Assembly (NCBI GenBank): GCA_002189035.1
Contig: NEEC01000004.1
Location: 4,774,001-4,838,000, forward strand
Direction: 5' to 3'
DNA: 64,000 nt
DNA from: Utricularia gibba
Taxonomy: Eukaryota > Streptophyta > Magnoliopsida > Lamiales > Lentibulariaceae
Of the stretch, positions 37,356 to 47,026 are shown in pieces. Position numbers and translations under genes: made by a program. A model generated the notes under the pieces. The model did no database searches and was not told the origin of the DNA. It worked only from the letters and a program-made list of their open reading frames with translations. Positions within the stretch are counted from its first letter, which is position 1; each line of letters opens with the position of its first letter.

Positions 37356-40300
37356 ATGAAGCTTTCAACAGCAGGAATGGGGCAGCAGGTTCATGAAGGT
37401 AACTAATTGCTCAGCAATTTTTTTAATTCGTCAACTTGTTAAGTTTGTGTTCTGAGGCATTGTATTATCCTTTTTTTTTATCATGTGAAGGAGAGAAAAA
37501 ATGCTTGAATTCTGAGCTATGGCATGCTTGTGCTGGCCCTCTGGTTTCCTTACCAACTGTTGGAAGCCGTGTGGTTTACTTCCCACAGGGTCACAGTGAG
37601 CAGGTGTTGAGTATTACCCTTTAAATCTCTTGAGTTTTTGCTTCACTTTTTGGTCTCTGAAATGGTAGCTTTTGTTTTAAAAGGTTGCAGCTACCACTAA
37701 CAGAGAAGTTGATGCCCAGTTGCCTAATTACCCAAGCTTGCAACCCCAACTGATCTGTCAACTCCACAATGTTACAATGCATGTTAGTCTTTACATTTTC
37801 ATGTTTATTTTATCAGAAGGATATGATGATTCATTCCGGTTTTCTAATATCAGGCAGATGGTGAAACTGATGAAGTGTATGCTCAGATGACCCTGCAGCC
37901 TCTAACTCCTGTAAGCTATCTTATGAACGCATAGTTTTGTTCCATTCTTGAAGCTGAAGAACTACAATGAGAATCACAGGAAGAACAAAAAGAGACATAT
38001 CTTCCTGTTGAGCTGGGGATCCCGAGTAGGCAGCCAACTAATTACTTCTGCAAGACACTAACAGCTAGTGATACGAGCACACACGGTGGCTTCTCTGTGC
38101 CACGCCGTGCTGCAGAAAAAGTTTTCCCTCCTTTGGTGAGACTTTCGTCTCATACTTTAAAAAGGGTCTTCAAATTTCAATTCAAGGTCTATTGAAAATC
38201 AGTATGTGTTCAGGATTTTACTCAGACGCCTCCTGCTCAAGAACTTATTGCAAGGGATCTCCATGACGTTGAATGGAAGTTTAGACATATTTTCCGAGGT
38301 AAGTGTCAGTGAATGTCAAACAAAACTCATGTTCTTGATAGCTTTTTCCTGTTAAGAAGAAACTGTGCTTTTTCTTTTTTGCACTCAGGTCAGCCCAAGC
38401 GTCATTTGCTTACAACTGGTTGGAGTGTGTTTGTCAGTGCTAAAAGACTGGTTGCTGGTGATTCAGTTCTTTTCATATGGTGTGTTTTTGTGCTGATTTT
38501 TCGCAACCCGTGTTACCATATTTGATATCATTGGCATATATTCTTCTTCTAGGAATGAAAAAAATCAGCTTCTTCTTGGAATCCGTCGTGCCAGTCGACC
38601 ACAGAATGTGATGCCATCATCTGTTCTTTCAAGTGACAGCATGCACATTGGACTCCTTGCTGCTGCTGCTCATGCTGCAGCAACAAACAGCTGCTTCACT
38701 GTCTTTTATAATCCCAGGTGCAAAAGTTAGTTTCTACAACAATTTTTCGGCTATTTTTCTCGTCGTCCCTCCAGTAATACTTTTCCAGAATCAGGGCTAG
38801 TCCATCTGAGTTTGTAATACCACTCTCGAAGTACATCAAAGCTTTGTATCACACTCGTGTTTCTGTTGGGATGAGGTTTCGCATGCTTTTCGAAACTGAG
38901 GAATCAAGTGTCCGCAGGTAAAACAGTGAGTTTAAATACTGTATACTCAGTTTCAGCCTTTTTTAACATCTGCTTCTTCCCAATAAACTTGTTGATAACT
39001 AGATACATGGGCACCATCACCGGAATTGGTGACTTGGATCCAGTCCGCTGGCCAAACTCCCACTGGCGCTCTGTTAAGGTACTCTGCCACCTTCATGTTT
39101 CTCTTTGTCTTCAGTTTTCGATCGTTTCGAAAATATGTTTGCATACCATTGAACCTCAGGTTGGATGGGATGAATCAGCAGCTGGTGAGAGGCAGCCAAG
39201 GGTCTCTCTCTGGGAAATTGAGCCACTAACAACGTTTCCCATGTATCCTTCCCTGTTTCCTCTTAGACTGAAACGACCATGGTATCCTGGGGCTTCATCT
39301 TTTCAAGGTATCATCCTGCTCATGTACTTCTGAGCGTACTCTGTAACTGTTTTTCACACAAAAACGGCATATCCCAATAAAAATGCATGTCTGGAAATCC
39401 ATTAAAATGACTAAACGAGCAGTCTCATAGTTTTTTTTTTTTTTAACCTCAGATGCTGGTGGGGAAGAAATGAGCAGCTTGGCATGGGTGAGGGGTGAAG
39501 GTGGGGAGCCAGGTTTCAATGCCATGAACTTTCAGTCAGTTGGGATGTTTCCATTGATGCAGCAGAGAATTGATCCAGCCATGATGAGAAATGAGGGGGG
39601 ACAGCAGTATCGAGCGATGCTTGCAGCAGGATTGTATAATTATGGAGGTGCAGATTTGCTGAAGAACCAAGCAATGCAATTCCAGTCGCCTGTTCAGTAT
39701 ATTCATCATTCTGGTAGCACCAATTCTCTTGGTCAGCATCAACAGGTCATCTCACCACCAGCTTCTTCCAATATGCTTTCTATGCAAACCCAAATCCTCT
39801 CTAATAATATGCAGAGGGCTTCAACTCAACAAGAAGTTGCTAGTCCGTGTAAGGAGCATTCTGGACATCATGCTTACCCAGAAACTTTCCTTGGACAGCA
39901 TGAACAGCTTCAGTTAAGGCAGTCATCTGATGTTCCATCCCCTTCATTCATGAAGTCAGATTTTTCAGAAACAGGTGGTAGATTTCCAGGGCAGGTGGCG
40001 CGTTCTGGGATGCAAAATATGTTAGGTTCTCTGTATCAAGAAGGAAATGCCAATCTTTTGAACTTTTCATTACCTCCTCAGCAACAATGGACGACGCCCA
40101 AGTTCCCCCAGTCACCAGTTGGTGGCTCTTCCAATTCCAAATCACTTGCCTTGTATCCAGCAAAAGATGGTTCTATTGAACAGGAAAACTGTAACCTTGG
40201 AGCTCAAAATCCATCTCTTTTCGGGGCTAACCTCGATGCATCTGGTCTCCAGCTCCCCGCCACCATGTCAAGTATTGGAATTTCATCTGTTCATACTGAT

Positions 40301-41050
40301 TTATCATCGCTTCCATTGCCACCAACTGGGTTTCAACCCCATCTTTATGGTTATATGCAAGATTCTTCTGAAATGTTGCACACTACAGGACATGACCACC
40401 AACCAACTCCTACTCCAGCAAGGACCTATGTCAAGGTAAGACTTGGAAAGATTTAGTTTTTTATTCTCGGTTTTCAACTTCATGTTGCTCGCTCATCACA
40501 CTGCCTAAACCACCATGGGGATTTGAGCCAGAGGTCTCTTGGACCTTCTAGCTTCAATCTTGTCAATATGGCTTCTCACTCAATCGCAATCACCGGTAAC
40601 CACCCTTTTGTTGCTGCAGGTCTACAAAACGGGATCTGTTGGTAGGTCCCTGGACATCGCTCGATTCAACAGCTACCAGGAGCTGAGACATGAATTGGGT
40701 CAGATGTACGGGATTGAAGGGTTGCTTGAAGACCCTCAAAGATCAGGCTGGCAGCTTGTATTCGTCGACAGGGAGAACGATGTTCTTCTCCTTGGAGATG
40801 ATCCCTGGGAGTAAGTTTTTCTTTCCAAACAGCATCTGTTTATCAAAGTTCTTGTCTTGATTGAAAGGGGAACGCTGCGATATACAGGGCATTTGTGAAC
40901 AATGTGTGGTATATAAAGATCCTCTCACCAGAGGACGTGATGAAGCTTGGAAAACGAGAGCCTGAATCGTTGAGTGGAAATCTGCTGCAGAGGATGAACA
41001 ATGCTGATACCCAAAACCTCATTTCTGGCCTCCCATCTCTTGATTACTGA
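37356..41050 (+). CDS. ARF8: Auxin response factor, ARF6/ARF8 class
   Basis: Fourteen coding exons: 37356-37398, 37491-37603, 37684-37782, 37854-37910, 37980-38135, 38214-38298, 38389-38479, 38553-38717, 38795-38917, 39003-39078, 39160-39307, 39453-40435, 40620-40810, 40888-41050. They total 830 residues. The B3 DNA-binding domain starts near residue 127 ([20 protein letters not shown]). The ARF ancillary domain follows, then a glutamine/serine-rich activation region in the large exon, and a C-terminal PB1 domain ([16 protein letters not shown] to [10 protein letters not shown]). The start [18 protein letters not shown] and the miR167 target place it in class A with ARF6/ARF8, nuclear activators that bind TGTCNN auxin elements and are repressed by Aux/IAA proteins. 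Arabidopsis ARF6/8 control flower maturation and adventitious rooting. ARF8 rather than ARF6 is my guess. Confidence 0.94.
40739..40759 (+). promoter_or_regulatory. miR167 target site in the ARF mRNA
   Basis: Within the PB1-encoding exon the core GATCAGGCTGGCAGCTTG is the conserved miR167 complementary site of ARF6/ARF8 genes; it encodes the residues RSGWQLV. MicroRNA-guided cleavage here is established for this class. Confidence 0.93.
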
Positions 41051-41802
41051 AGCTCTCACGCTGTTCCTCCCATGGCGGAAAAAGCTCCCCCCACCCCCTC
41101 GTATGGATATCTGTTCCAGATTTCAGAACACTACCGCAGTATCCCTTCCGTTTTCTGTATGACAGATGTGGAGATCGAAAGATCAGGAATTTCATGTACC
41201 CATTTGCCTGATGCATTTTGTAAGGACGAAACAAACCCGTGTTGCCTTCCCATTAGTTTCATTGTTGGAGAACGCTACTTTCCTCCACTGCATGGTTCAA
41301 CTGTCCATGCCATTATTTGCCTGCAAACTGAATGTAAACGATCCGTCCTCATTCTTAGCTTACCGAGGGGGAAACCATGGAGTTTGCTAGGATTTGCTGG
41401 ACGACTGCTGCATTCGCGATAGTGATAAACGGGTATTTGAATGTTGGACAGGCTGAGTTGACAGCGAGCTGTTCGATAAAAAGCCTCAGAAGAATGCTGT
41501 TTCTAGGACTAGGACAAACGGGTATGGCGTAAATTTGCAGAGGATTTGAGTTCACAGAGAGCTGTCCTTGAGCGCATTGGACCGCTGAGAAAATCCTACG
41601 TCTAGGCCTGGGCAAGCCATTCGTACCTGGAGCCATAAATGCTGTGCCTCGTCTCTTCCATGCCTTGAAACCCGTTCATCATCGGTGTCATTTGTCTATT
41701 TATCAGTTATATGACTACTCTTCTTCGAAGGCTCATTAATGGTGATAGTGAACTGTAAACTCTATATAGGAGAGAACAAGGGGCGTGCGCTTCTGTGATT
41801 CG
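41051..41802. other. ARF 3' UTR and AAE promoter
   Basis: The first few hundred bases are the probable ARF 3' UTR; a 116-codon frame there is not conserved in style. A TATA box (CTATATAGG, about 41762-41770) lies only about 40 bases upstream of the acyl-activating enzyme ATG, implying a very short leader for that gene. Confidence 0.5.
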
Positions 41803-43452
41803 ATGGATGAACTCAGACCTGGACGTGCAAATTCTTGTCCCCTCTCGCCATTGTCATTCTTGGAGAGGGCCGCAGTCATCTATGGAGATTGCCCTTCAGT
41901 CATCTACAGCAACAGCATCCACACATGGGCGCAGACCCACGTTCGCTGCCGCCGTCTTGCTTCCTCCATTGCGAACCTCTGTTCGGTAACGAACGCCGTC
42001 GTTTCGGTGTTGGCTCCCAACATTCCTGCAATGTATGAACTCCAGTTCGCTGTGCCAATGGCGGGTTGTGTCATCAATAACATCAATACCCGACTCGACG
42101 CAAAGACTGTTGCTTTAATTCTCCGCCACGGTGACTCGATAGCTTTGTTTTTTGATACCCAACTCCGCTCGGTGGTCAAGGAGGCTGTTTCACTGCTCCC
42201 GTCGGAGTTTCCGCTGCCGATTCTGATTCTTATTGAGGAAGGTGATAATTCTGGGGATACCGATATGGGTATTCATGATACTTACGAAGGATTGGTGGAG
42301 AAGGGGAGTCCGGAATTTCGATGGGTAAAGCCGAAGAATGACTGGATTCCGATGACATTGAACTACACGTCTGGTACGACTTCTTCTCCTAAAGGAGTGG
42401 TCCATTCCCACAGATCCATTTTCATCATGACGCTCGATTCTTTGATTAATTGGTCGGTTCCTAAGCAACCTGTGTTTCTGTGGACCCTGCCCATGTTTCA
42501 TTCTAATGGCTGGAGCTACACATGGGGAATGGCGGCCGTCGGAGGAACAAATGTTTGTCTCAGAAGATTTGATGCGCCGGTGGTGTACGACGCCATTAAA
42601 CGCTATAACGTAACGCATATGTGCGGTGCACCGGTGATTCTCACGATGTTGGGAAATTACCCACATGCCATGGCGTTGAAATCCCCAGTTCAGTTTATGA
42701 CAGGAGGAGCTCCGCCGCCGCCTGCGGTGGTTCTACGGACGGAATCGTTGGGGTTCGTGGTGACGCATGGGTATGGGATGACGGAGGTGGCAGGGGTGGT
42801 GGTGTCGTGTGCCTGGAAAAAGAAGTGGAATACGTTTCCGGCGGAGGAGAGAGCAAGGCTTAAGGCACGGCAAGGAGTGAGAACGATAGGGTTAACCGCG
42901 GTGGATGTGGTGGATCCGGCGACGGGAAAGAGTGTGACGAGAGATGGAGCAACGATGGGCGAGATCGTCCTCAGAGGAGGATGTTTAATGTTGGGGTACC
43001 TGAAAAATCCCGAGGAAACGACAAAATGCATGAGAGATGGATGGCTTTTCACCGGCGACATCGCGGTGATGCACTCCGATGGGTACCTGGAAATCAAAGA
43101 CCGTTCGAAGGATATAATCATCTCCGGCGGGGAAAATGTGAGTAGCGTGGAGGTTGAATCTGTTCTATACTCAAATCCGGCGGTGAACGAGGCCGCGGTG
43201 GTGGCGCGGCCGGATGAATACTGGGGCGAGACGCCGTGCGCGTTTTTGAGCTTAAGAGAAGGAATTAAAACCCGGCCGCCGGAGCATGAGGTCATAGAAT
43301 TCTGCCGCGAGAGACTGCCCCGTTACATGGTTCCCAGAACAGTGGTCTTCATGGATGAGCTCCCAAAAACATCCACCGGCAAAGTTAAGAAGTTTGCTCT
43401 AAGGGATCTCGCCGGAAAAATGGGGAGCCTCACGACAACCAGCCGCATCTAG
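41803..43452 (+). CDS. Acyl-activating enzyme (AMP-dependent CoA ligase, AAE1/AAE12-like)
   Basis: Intronless, 549 residues, start MDELRPGRANSCPLSPLSF. It belongs to the ANL superfamily: carboxylate plus ATP gives an acyl-adenylate, then the acyl-CoA. The phosphate loop YTSGTTSSPKGVVHSH starts at residue 188, the A5 motif HGYGMTEVAG is present, the A7/A8 hinge reads GWLFTGDIAVMHSDGYLEIK and DRSKDIIISGGENVSS, and the catalytic lysine is in PKTSTGKVKKF. The C-terminus is SRI, a weak variant of the peroxisomal PTS1 signal (SRL or SKL). Relatives activate short or branched carboxylic acids, or benzoate and cinnamate. The substrate here cannot be read from sequence. Confidence 0.92.
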   Translation: MDELRPGRANSCPLSPLSFLERAAVIYGDCPSVIYSNSIHTWAQTHVRCRRLASSIANLCSVTNAVVSVLAPNIPAMYELQFAVPMAGCVINNINTRLDAKTVALILRHGDSIALFFDTQLRSVVKEAVSLLPSEFPLPILILIEEGDNSGDTDMGIHDTYEGLVEKGSPEFRWVKPKNDWIPMTLNYTSGTTSSPKGVVHSHRSIFIMTLDSLINWSVPKQPVFLWTLPMFHSNGWSYTWGMAAVGGTNVCLRRFDAPVVYDAIKRYNVTHMCGAPVILTMLGNYPHAMALKSPVQFMTGGAPPPPAVVLRTESLGFVVTHGYGMTEVAGVVVSCAWKKKWNTFPAEERARLKARQGVRTIGLTAVDVVDPATGKSVTRDGATMGEIVLRGGCLMLGYLKNPEETTKCMRDGWLFTGDIAVMHSDGYLEIKDRSKDIIISGGENVSSVEVESVLYSNPAVNEAAVVARPDEYWGETPCAFLSLREGIKTRPPEHEVIEFCRERLPRYMVPRTVVFMDELPKTSTGKVKKFALRDLAGKMGSLTTTSRI

Positions 43453-44532
43453 GTAGCTCCCCTTCGCCCCGTTTCCCTCCTGAGTGTTTACTTTCGAATT
43501 CCCAAAAAATGGCAATTATGCTTTGATTATGATTCCGACAACTGCAATGCCCTGTAATACATTCAAGAGCCCCTTGTGCTCCCCGAGCCCAGCACAGGGA
43601 GCACACCAAAGGGTGTCCGTATGATTGCCATCAAGAAGTACATGACACAAGAACACATCACATCACCCAAGTTATTGAACAGAGGTCGGCACCCAATAGG
43701 CCACTTGCTCCATAAAACTCCATTCTCCACTGGTCTAGTCCTTGCTCCTGTCATGGTGGCAAGACCCAGATACAAAGCCCATGCCTTTTCAAGGCCCATA
43801 AATAGGCTCAACCAGAGAACTCTTCATCTCGTTGCAACTTGTAATTCTTTCGGGGGAAAGTACTTTACCAACGACATCTGTATTGGGCTGGGAGCTTACT
43901 CCTTTTCATCTGGGAGAAGGTTGACAAGGCAAAAGCTGATGCTTTTTGAACCAGCTTTGGCTACAGGGCTGATTGCGGAGATGATACGGGCAATGGCTGG
44001 GATAAAACCATCAATATGCATGGCGTTCCTGTCAAGAAGCACAAATGCAGTGGTTTATGATTCCCTGGGTTCTTAGATGAATATGGATCCCTTCAGTTCA
44101 GTTTCATATATTTAGATGAAGTTTAATGCAAATTCACAGTTTGAGCACCACATTTGACCGAAGGATACCAAACCGTGGTGGCTGATCAAGATTCACAAAT
44201 ATATGAAACTAATTCCCTTCTCCTTGTTTTCCTAAGAAAAATACTGGATTCATAGTCCTCACTTAACACCCCTTTCATGTTTCTTACTTTCCTTCTGCGC
44301 TCTGAAATCAATAAACTCAGATATACGTCCAATCTAATGATATAATATTTATGCAAAGCAGCTCATTCAGACCTCTAAAGATGGAGGTTCAAAAGTTGAA
44401 ACATTGGTCAAAGGGCGAACTTGTAATCACTAATCAACCCACAATGACTGCAAGAAGAAAAAACGAACATGACTCCTACAGATACTGGACATGTTCATAC
44501 TTACGGCTATTCGCAGTAACAGTTTCCAGGAC
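43453..44532. other. Convergent spacer between AAE and LSM8, with a coding-like stretch
   Basis: A 166-codon plus-strand frame (43576-44076) and a shorter minus-strand frame (43563-43811) both look protein-like. On the minus strand, fragments such as NAMHIDGFIPAIARIIS (about 44015) and WPIGCRPLFNN (about 43700) occur in different frames separated by stops. I recognise neither as a family with confidence. It may be a decayed coding fragment. Confidence 0.3.
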
Positions 44533-45184
44533 TCAGTGAATGACTGGCTTCAAAGGGTGGGCTCTGACTTTCGACAAGTCCAAGTCTGCGTCGATTTCTT
44601 CATCTATTTCCCCAACTACGCTTCTATAACAGTAATACATGTCTAGTAAGAAACCTACGGATTGATGTGATAGTGAAGCCATGCAACGGTGGATTAAAAA
44701 CAGAATTTCCATACATGTTATCGCCTCGAATGATGTAGAGGCCCAACACAAGTTGCTGTACGCCTTCCTGTAATGAAGACAAGGGAACCAAAGGTGGTAC
44801 CTTCAAGCAAGGTGCTTATTAAAAAAAGAAATAAAACATATTCGTGCGAAATCAGACCTTTGTGGAGTAAACCCTTTCATGGGACTCATCTAGTATAATG
44901 TTGGTAGCCTGATCGAAACCTTTAAGAACTCCCTATATAGTGGTATGAATGAGCAACGATACCAGTTCACAAGCACGAAAAATAATTCAAATCTTCATCT
45001 CCGAGCCCAACAGAAGCTTACCACAATATTCCGTCCATCATTCGTGATCACCGATATTGTTTCTGAAAACACCAAAACGAATCGGTTGAATTTCTGATAA
45101 GCAAGGCAAACAGCAAGAAGCACCAAGTGTTAGAACATATTACTGACGATCAACGAGAGACTCCAATCCAATTCCGCTAGCCAT
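44533..45184 (-). CDS. LSM8: U6 snRNA-associated Sm-like protein LSM8
   Basis: Five short exons (45148-45184, 45022-45062, 44858-44932, 44715-44767, 44533-44623) encode 98 residues, the exact size of plant LSM8. It contains Sm motif 1 (ISVITNDGRNIVGVLKGFDQ) and Sm motif 2 (LGLYIIRGDN), and ends LRAHPLKPVIH-like (KVRAHPLKPVIH). LSM8 is the subunit that distinguishes the nuclear LSM2-8 ring, which binds the U6 snRNA 3' end for splicing, from the cytoplasmic LSM1-7 ring of mRNA decay. All splice sites are GT-AG and phases agree; most exons are too short to show up as long open frames. Confidence 0.94.
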
Positions 45185-45531
45185 CTCCTTCAATTAACCA
45201 AGCTACTCAGGCCAAACTCGTTGCACGTACGAAAACAATCCCGTGGCGTTCGATGAATTGTGTGCCCTAAAATCCCAAATCGCGGTATGATTTCTGGTGA
45301 ACTAAATGACATTGTTACCCTCCATATACAGTAATAATTCCTGAAATCCCCAGAGGCCCAGCCCACTTCCAGTGAATTGTCCCTCCAATTCCTCCGTCGT
45401 TGTACTTTCCATGCCTGTCTATACATTGAACGAATCTCCTCTGATAGAGATTTCAGAAGAACAGATCTCATATCTTGAATGCCCTGAAGACTCTTCTTGT
45501 CAAGAAACATTCTTTCATCTTGTAAGAAGAG
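45185..45531. promoter_or_regulatory. Divergent promoter between LSM8 and the MADS gene
   Basis: Only 347 bases separate the two divergent start codons, so both genes must share this interval for promoters and leaders. No clear TATA box is seen for LSM8. Confidence 0.5.
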
Positions 45532-46188
45532 ATGGGGAGAGCAAAACTGCGCATGGAATTGATCTGTCATGAGAAGGTGCGGAGAAAAGCGTTTGAGAGG
45601 AAGAAAACAGCCCTTGAAAGATCGGCGCGAGAGCTTTCCATTCTCTGTGACGTCGACGTTGCGATGATTGTTTGCGACCCATTTGGAGGATCGAATCAGC
45701 CATCCGTGTGGCCCCCTGAACCAGAAGTAGTTGAGAGGTTGATCGAGTCCTGTAACTCGAGAAAGGACGGTGTCTGTGGAAACAAAGTCTATGGCTTGTC
45801 TGATTTCTTCAAGGATCAGACTGGGAAGATGGAGGAGGAGACGCACTCCGTATGCCAGAAAAGGATTGATTCTATGCCGAGGGAGGAATTGAAACACTTG
45901 TTTGAATTCCTGAATTCCAGGATATATGCAGCAATCGAAAGGATAGAGATGAGTAAAGCATCAGGAGCGTCTTCACCACTAGCAGGTGGGCTGATGCATT
46001 TTGCAGTTCAAGAAAGCAGGGATTTTTATCCTGAATGGTGGAACATGGAACCATCTGAGATGGTTCAACTTCAGCCGCCGATACTGCAGCATCAACCTCT
46101 CCCGACGATAAACGCTTCTAACAGAAACATTGATCTGATGTTCGAAAACGCAGTATTCATATCGGGGATGAAGATGGTGCAGCCTTAA
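45532..46188 (+). CDS. Type I MADS-box protein with a diverged MADS domain
   Basis: Single exon, 218 residues, no K domain, hence type I. It starts MGRAKLRMELICHEKVRRK, close to the plant family that begins MGRAKLxMELIxKEKxR. The following DNA-binding helix is odd: AFERKKTALERSARELSILC where relatives have KRKKGLxKKAxELSTLC, so the usual glycine and two lysines are gone. Downstream features fit the family: DVDVAMIVCDP, a VWPPEPEVVERLIES block and LSDFFKDQTGKMEEE. Such genes act mostly in female gametophyte and endosperm and evolve fast. DNA binding may be reduced here. Confidence 0.82.
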   Translation: MGRAKLRMELICHEKVRRKAFERKKTALERSARELSILCDVDVAMIVCDPFGGSNQPSVWPPEPEVVERLIESCNSRKDGVCGNKVYGLSDFFKDQTGKMEEETHSVCQKRIDSMPREELKHLFEFLNSRIYAAIERIEMSKASGASSPLAGGLMHFAVQESRDFYPEWWNMEPSEMVQLQPPILQHQPLPTINASNRNIDLMFENAVFISGMKMVQP

Positions 46189-47026
46189 GGCCCATCAGAT
46201 GCAAGTTGCTGATCACAACAAGAGCTTTCAAGGTCTCACATTACAGAGTTACCGAATGTTTGTTTGTTGTCCAAGTTTGAGAGTGAATAGCAAGTTTGTC
46301 TGTTGCTTTTTTTGCCTTGGTCTCACTGTTCCCATTTCTATTGTTCTTGATTTTGCTTCATTGGGTATGGCTAAATTCCCATATACATTCAGATTTTAGA
46401 ACAAATGATTTCACATCGAAAATTAAATAATCAAATATATAAAAGATTATGGATTATTAATAATTTATTAAATGTAATTGTTTAATATAATTTACATTTT
46501 TTACATAATTGCATTTCACGTGTGTTTACTTGAGACATCGTATATTGAATTTCAATGTGTTGTTGCAATTATATATTCTTCTTTGGCTTGCTAATGCACC
46601 TTACTAGTAAATAATTTCAAGAACATTAATATAATTTGATAATAGAAATAAAGAATATAATTAATAGTTTTATTATTTATTCATAAATTTTTATGTTTAA
46701 ATACTTCTATTCTTAATAAATTTAAATAATTATAACTCATTTATCAAACATACTATTACATATAAATATTTTTTTATGATTTATTTGAATCCAAATAATT
46801 TAAACATTAGTTTCAATCTCGTTTAGTATTTGAGCCGCTTGGTGCCCGCGGCCCGCCTCAAGCTGAAATGAATTAAACATTGGGCCTCAATGAATGGCCC
46901 AAGTCGATTTTTTTTTTTTTTTTTGTGTAATTTGTGTTTCAGTTGAGACGCATGGCTGCAGTTTCGTAGACAAAAGCTGCCTCCAAAGTACAGAGTACAG
47001 ACCTCTGCATTGACGCCAGCTTGAAA
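46189..47026. other. MADS 3' UTR, AT-rich spacer and SET-gene promoter
   Basis: 46400-46830 is AT-rich with no features. Several GGGCC/GCCCA motifs at about 46850-46905 and a T-run at 46908-46924 precede the SET-domain gene. No other gene is seen. Confidence 0.4.

Noticed and set aside
41072-41422. 116-codon frame after ARF
   Set aside because: Lies in the ARF 3' UTR; no domain and no separate promoter.
45190-45897. 235-codon minus-strand frame over the MADS gene and LSM8 promoter
   Set aside because: It is antisense to the MADS coding sequence, has no domain, and its length follows from the codon bias of the sense gene.
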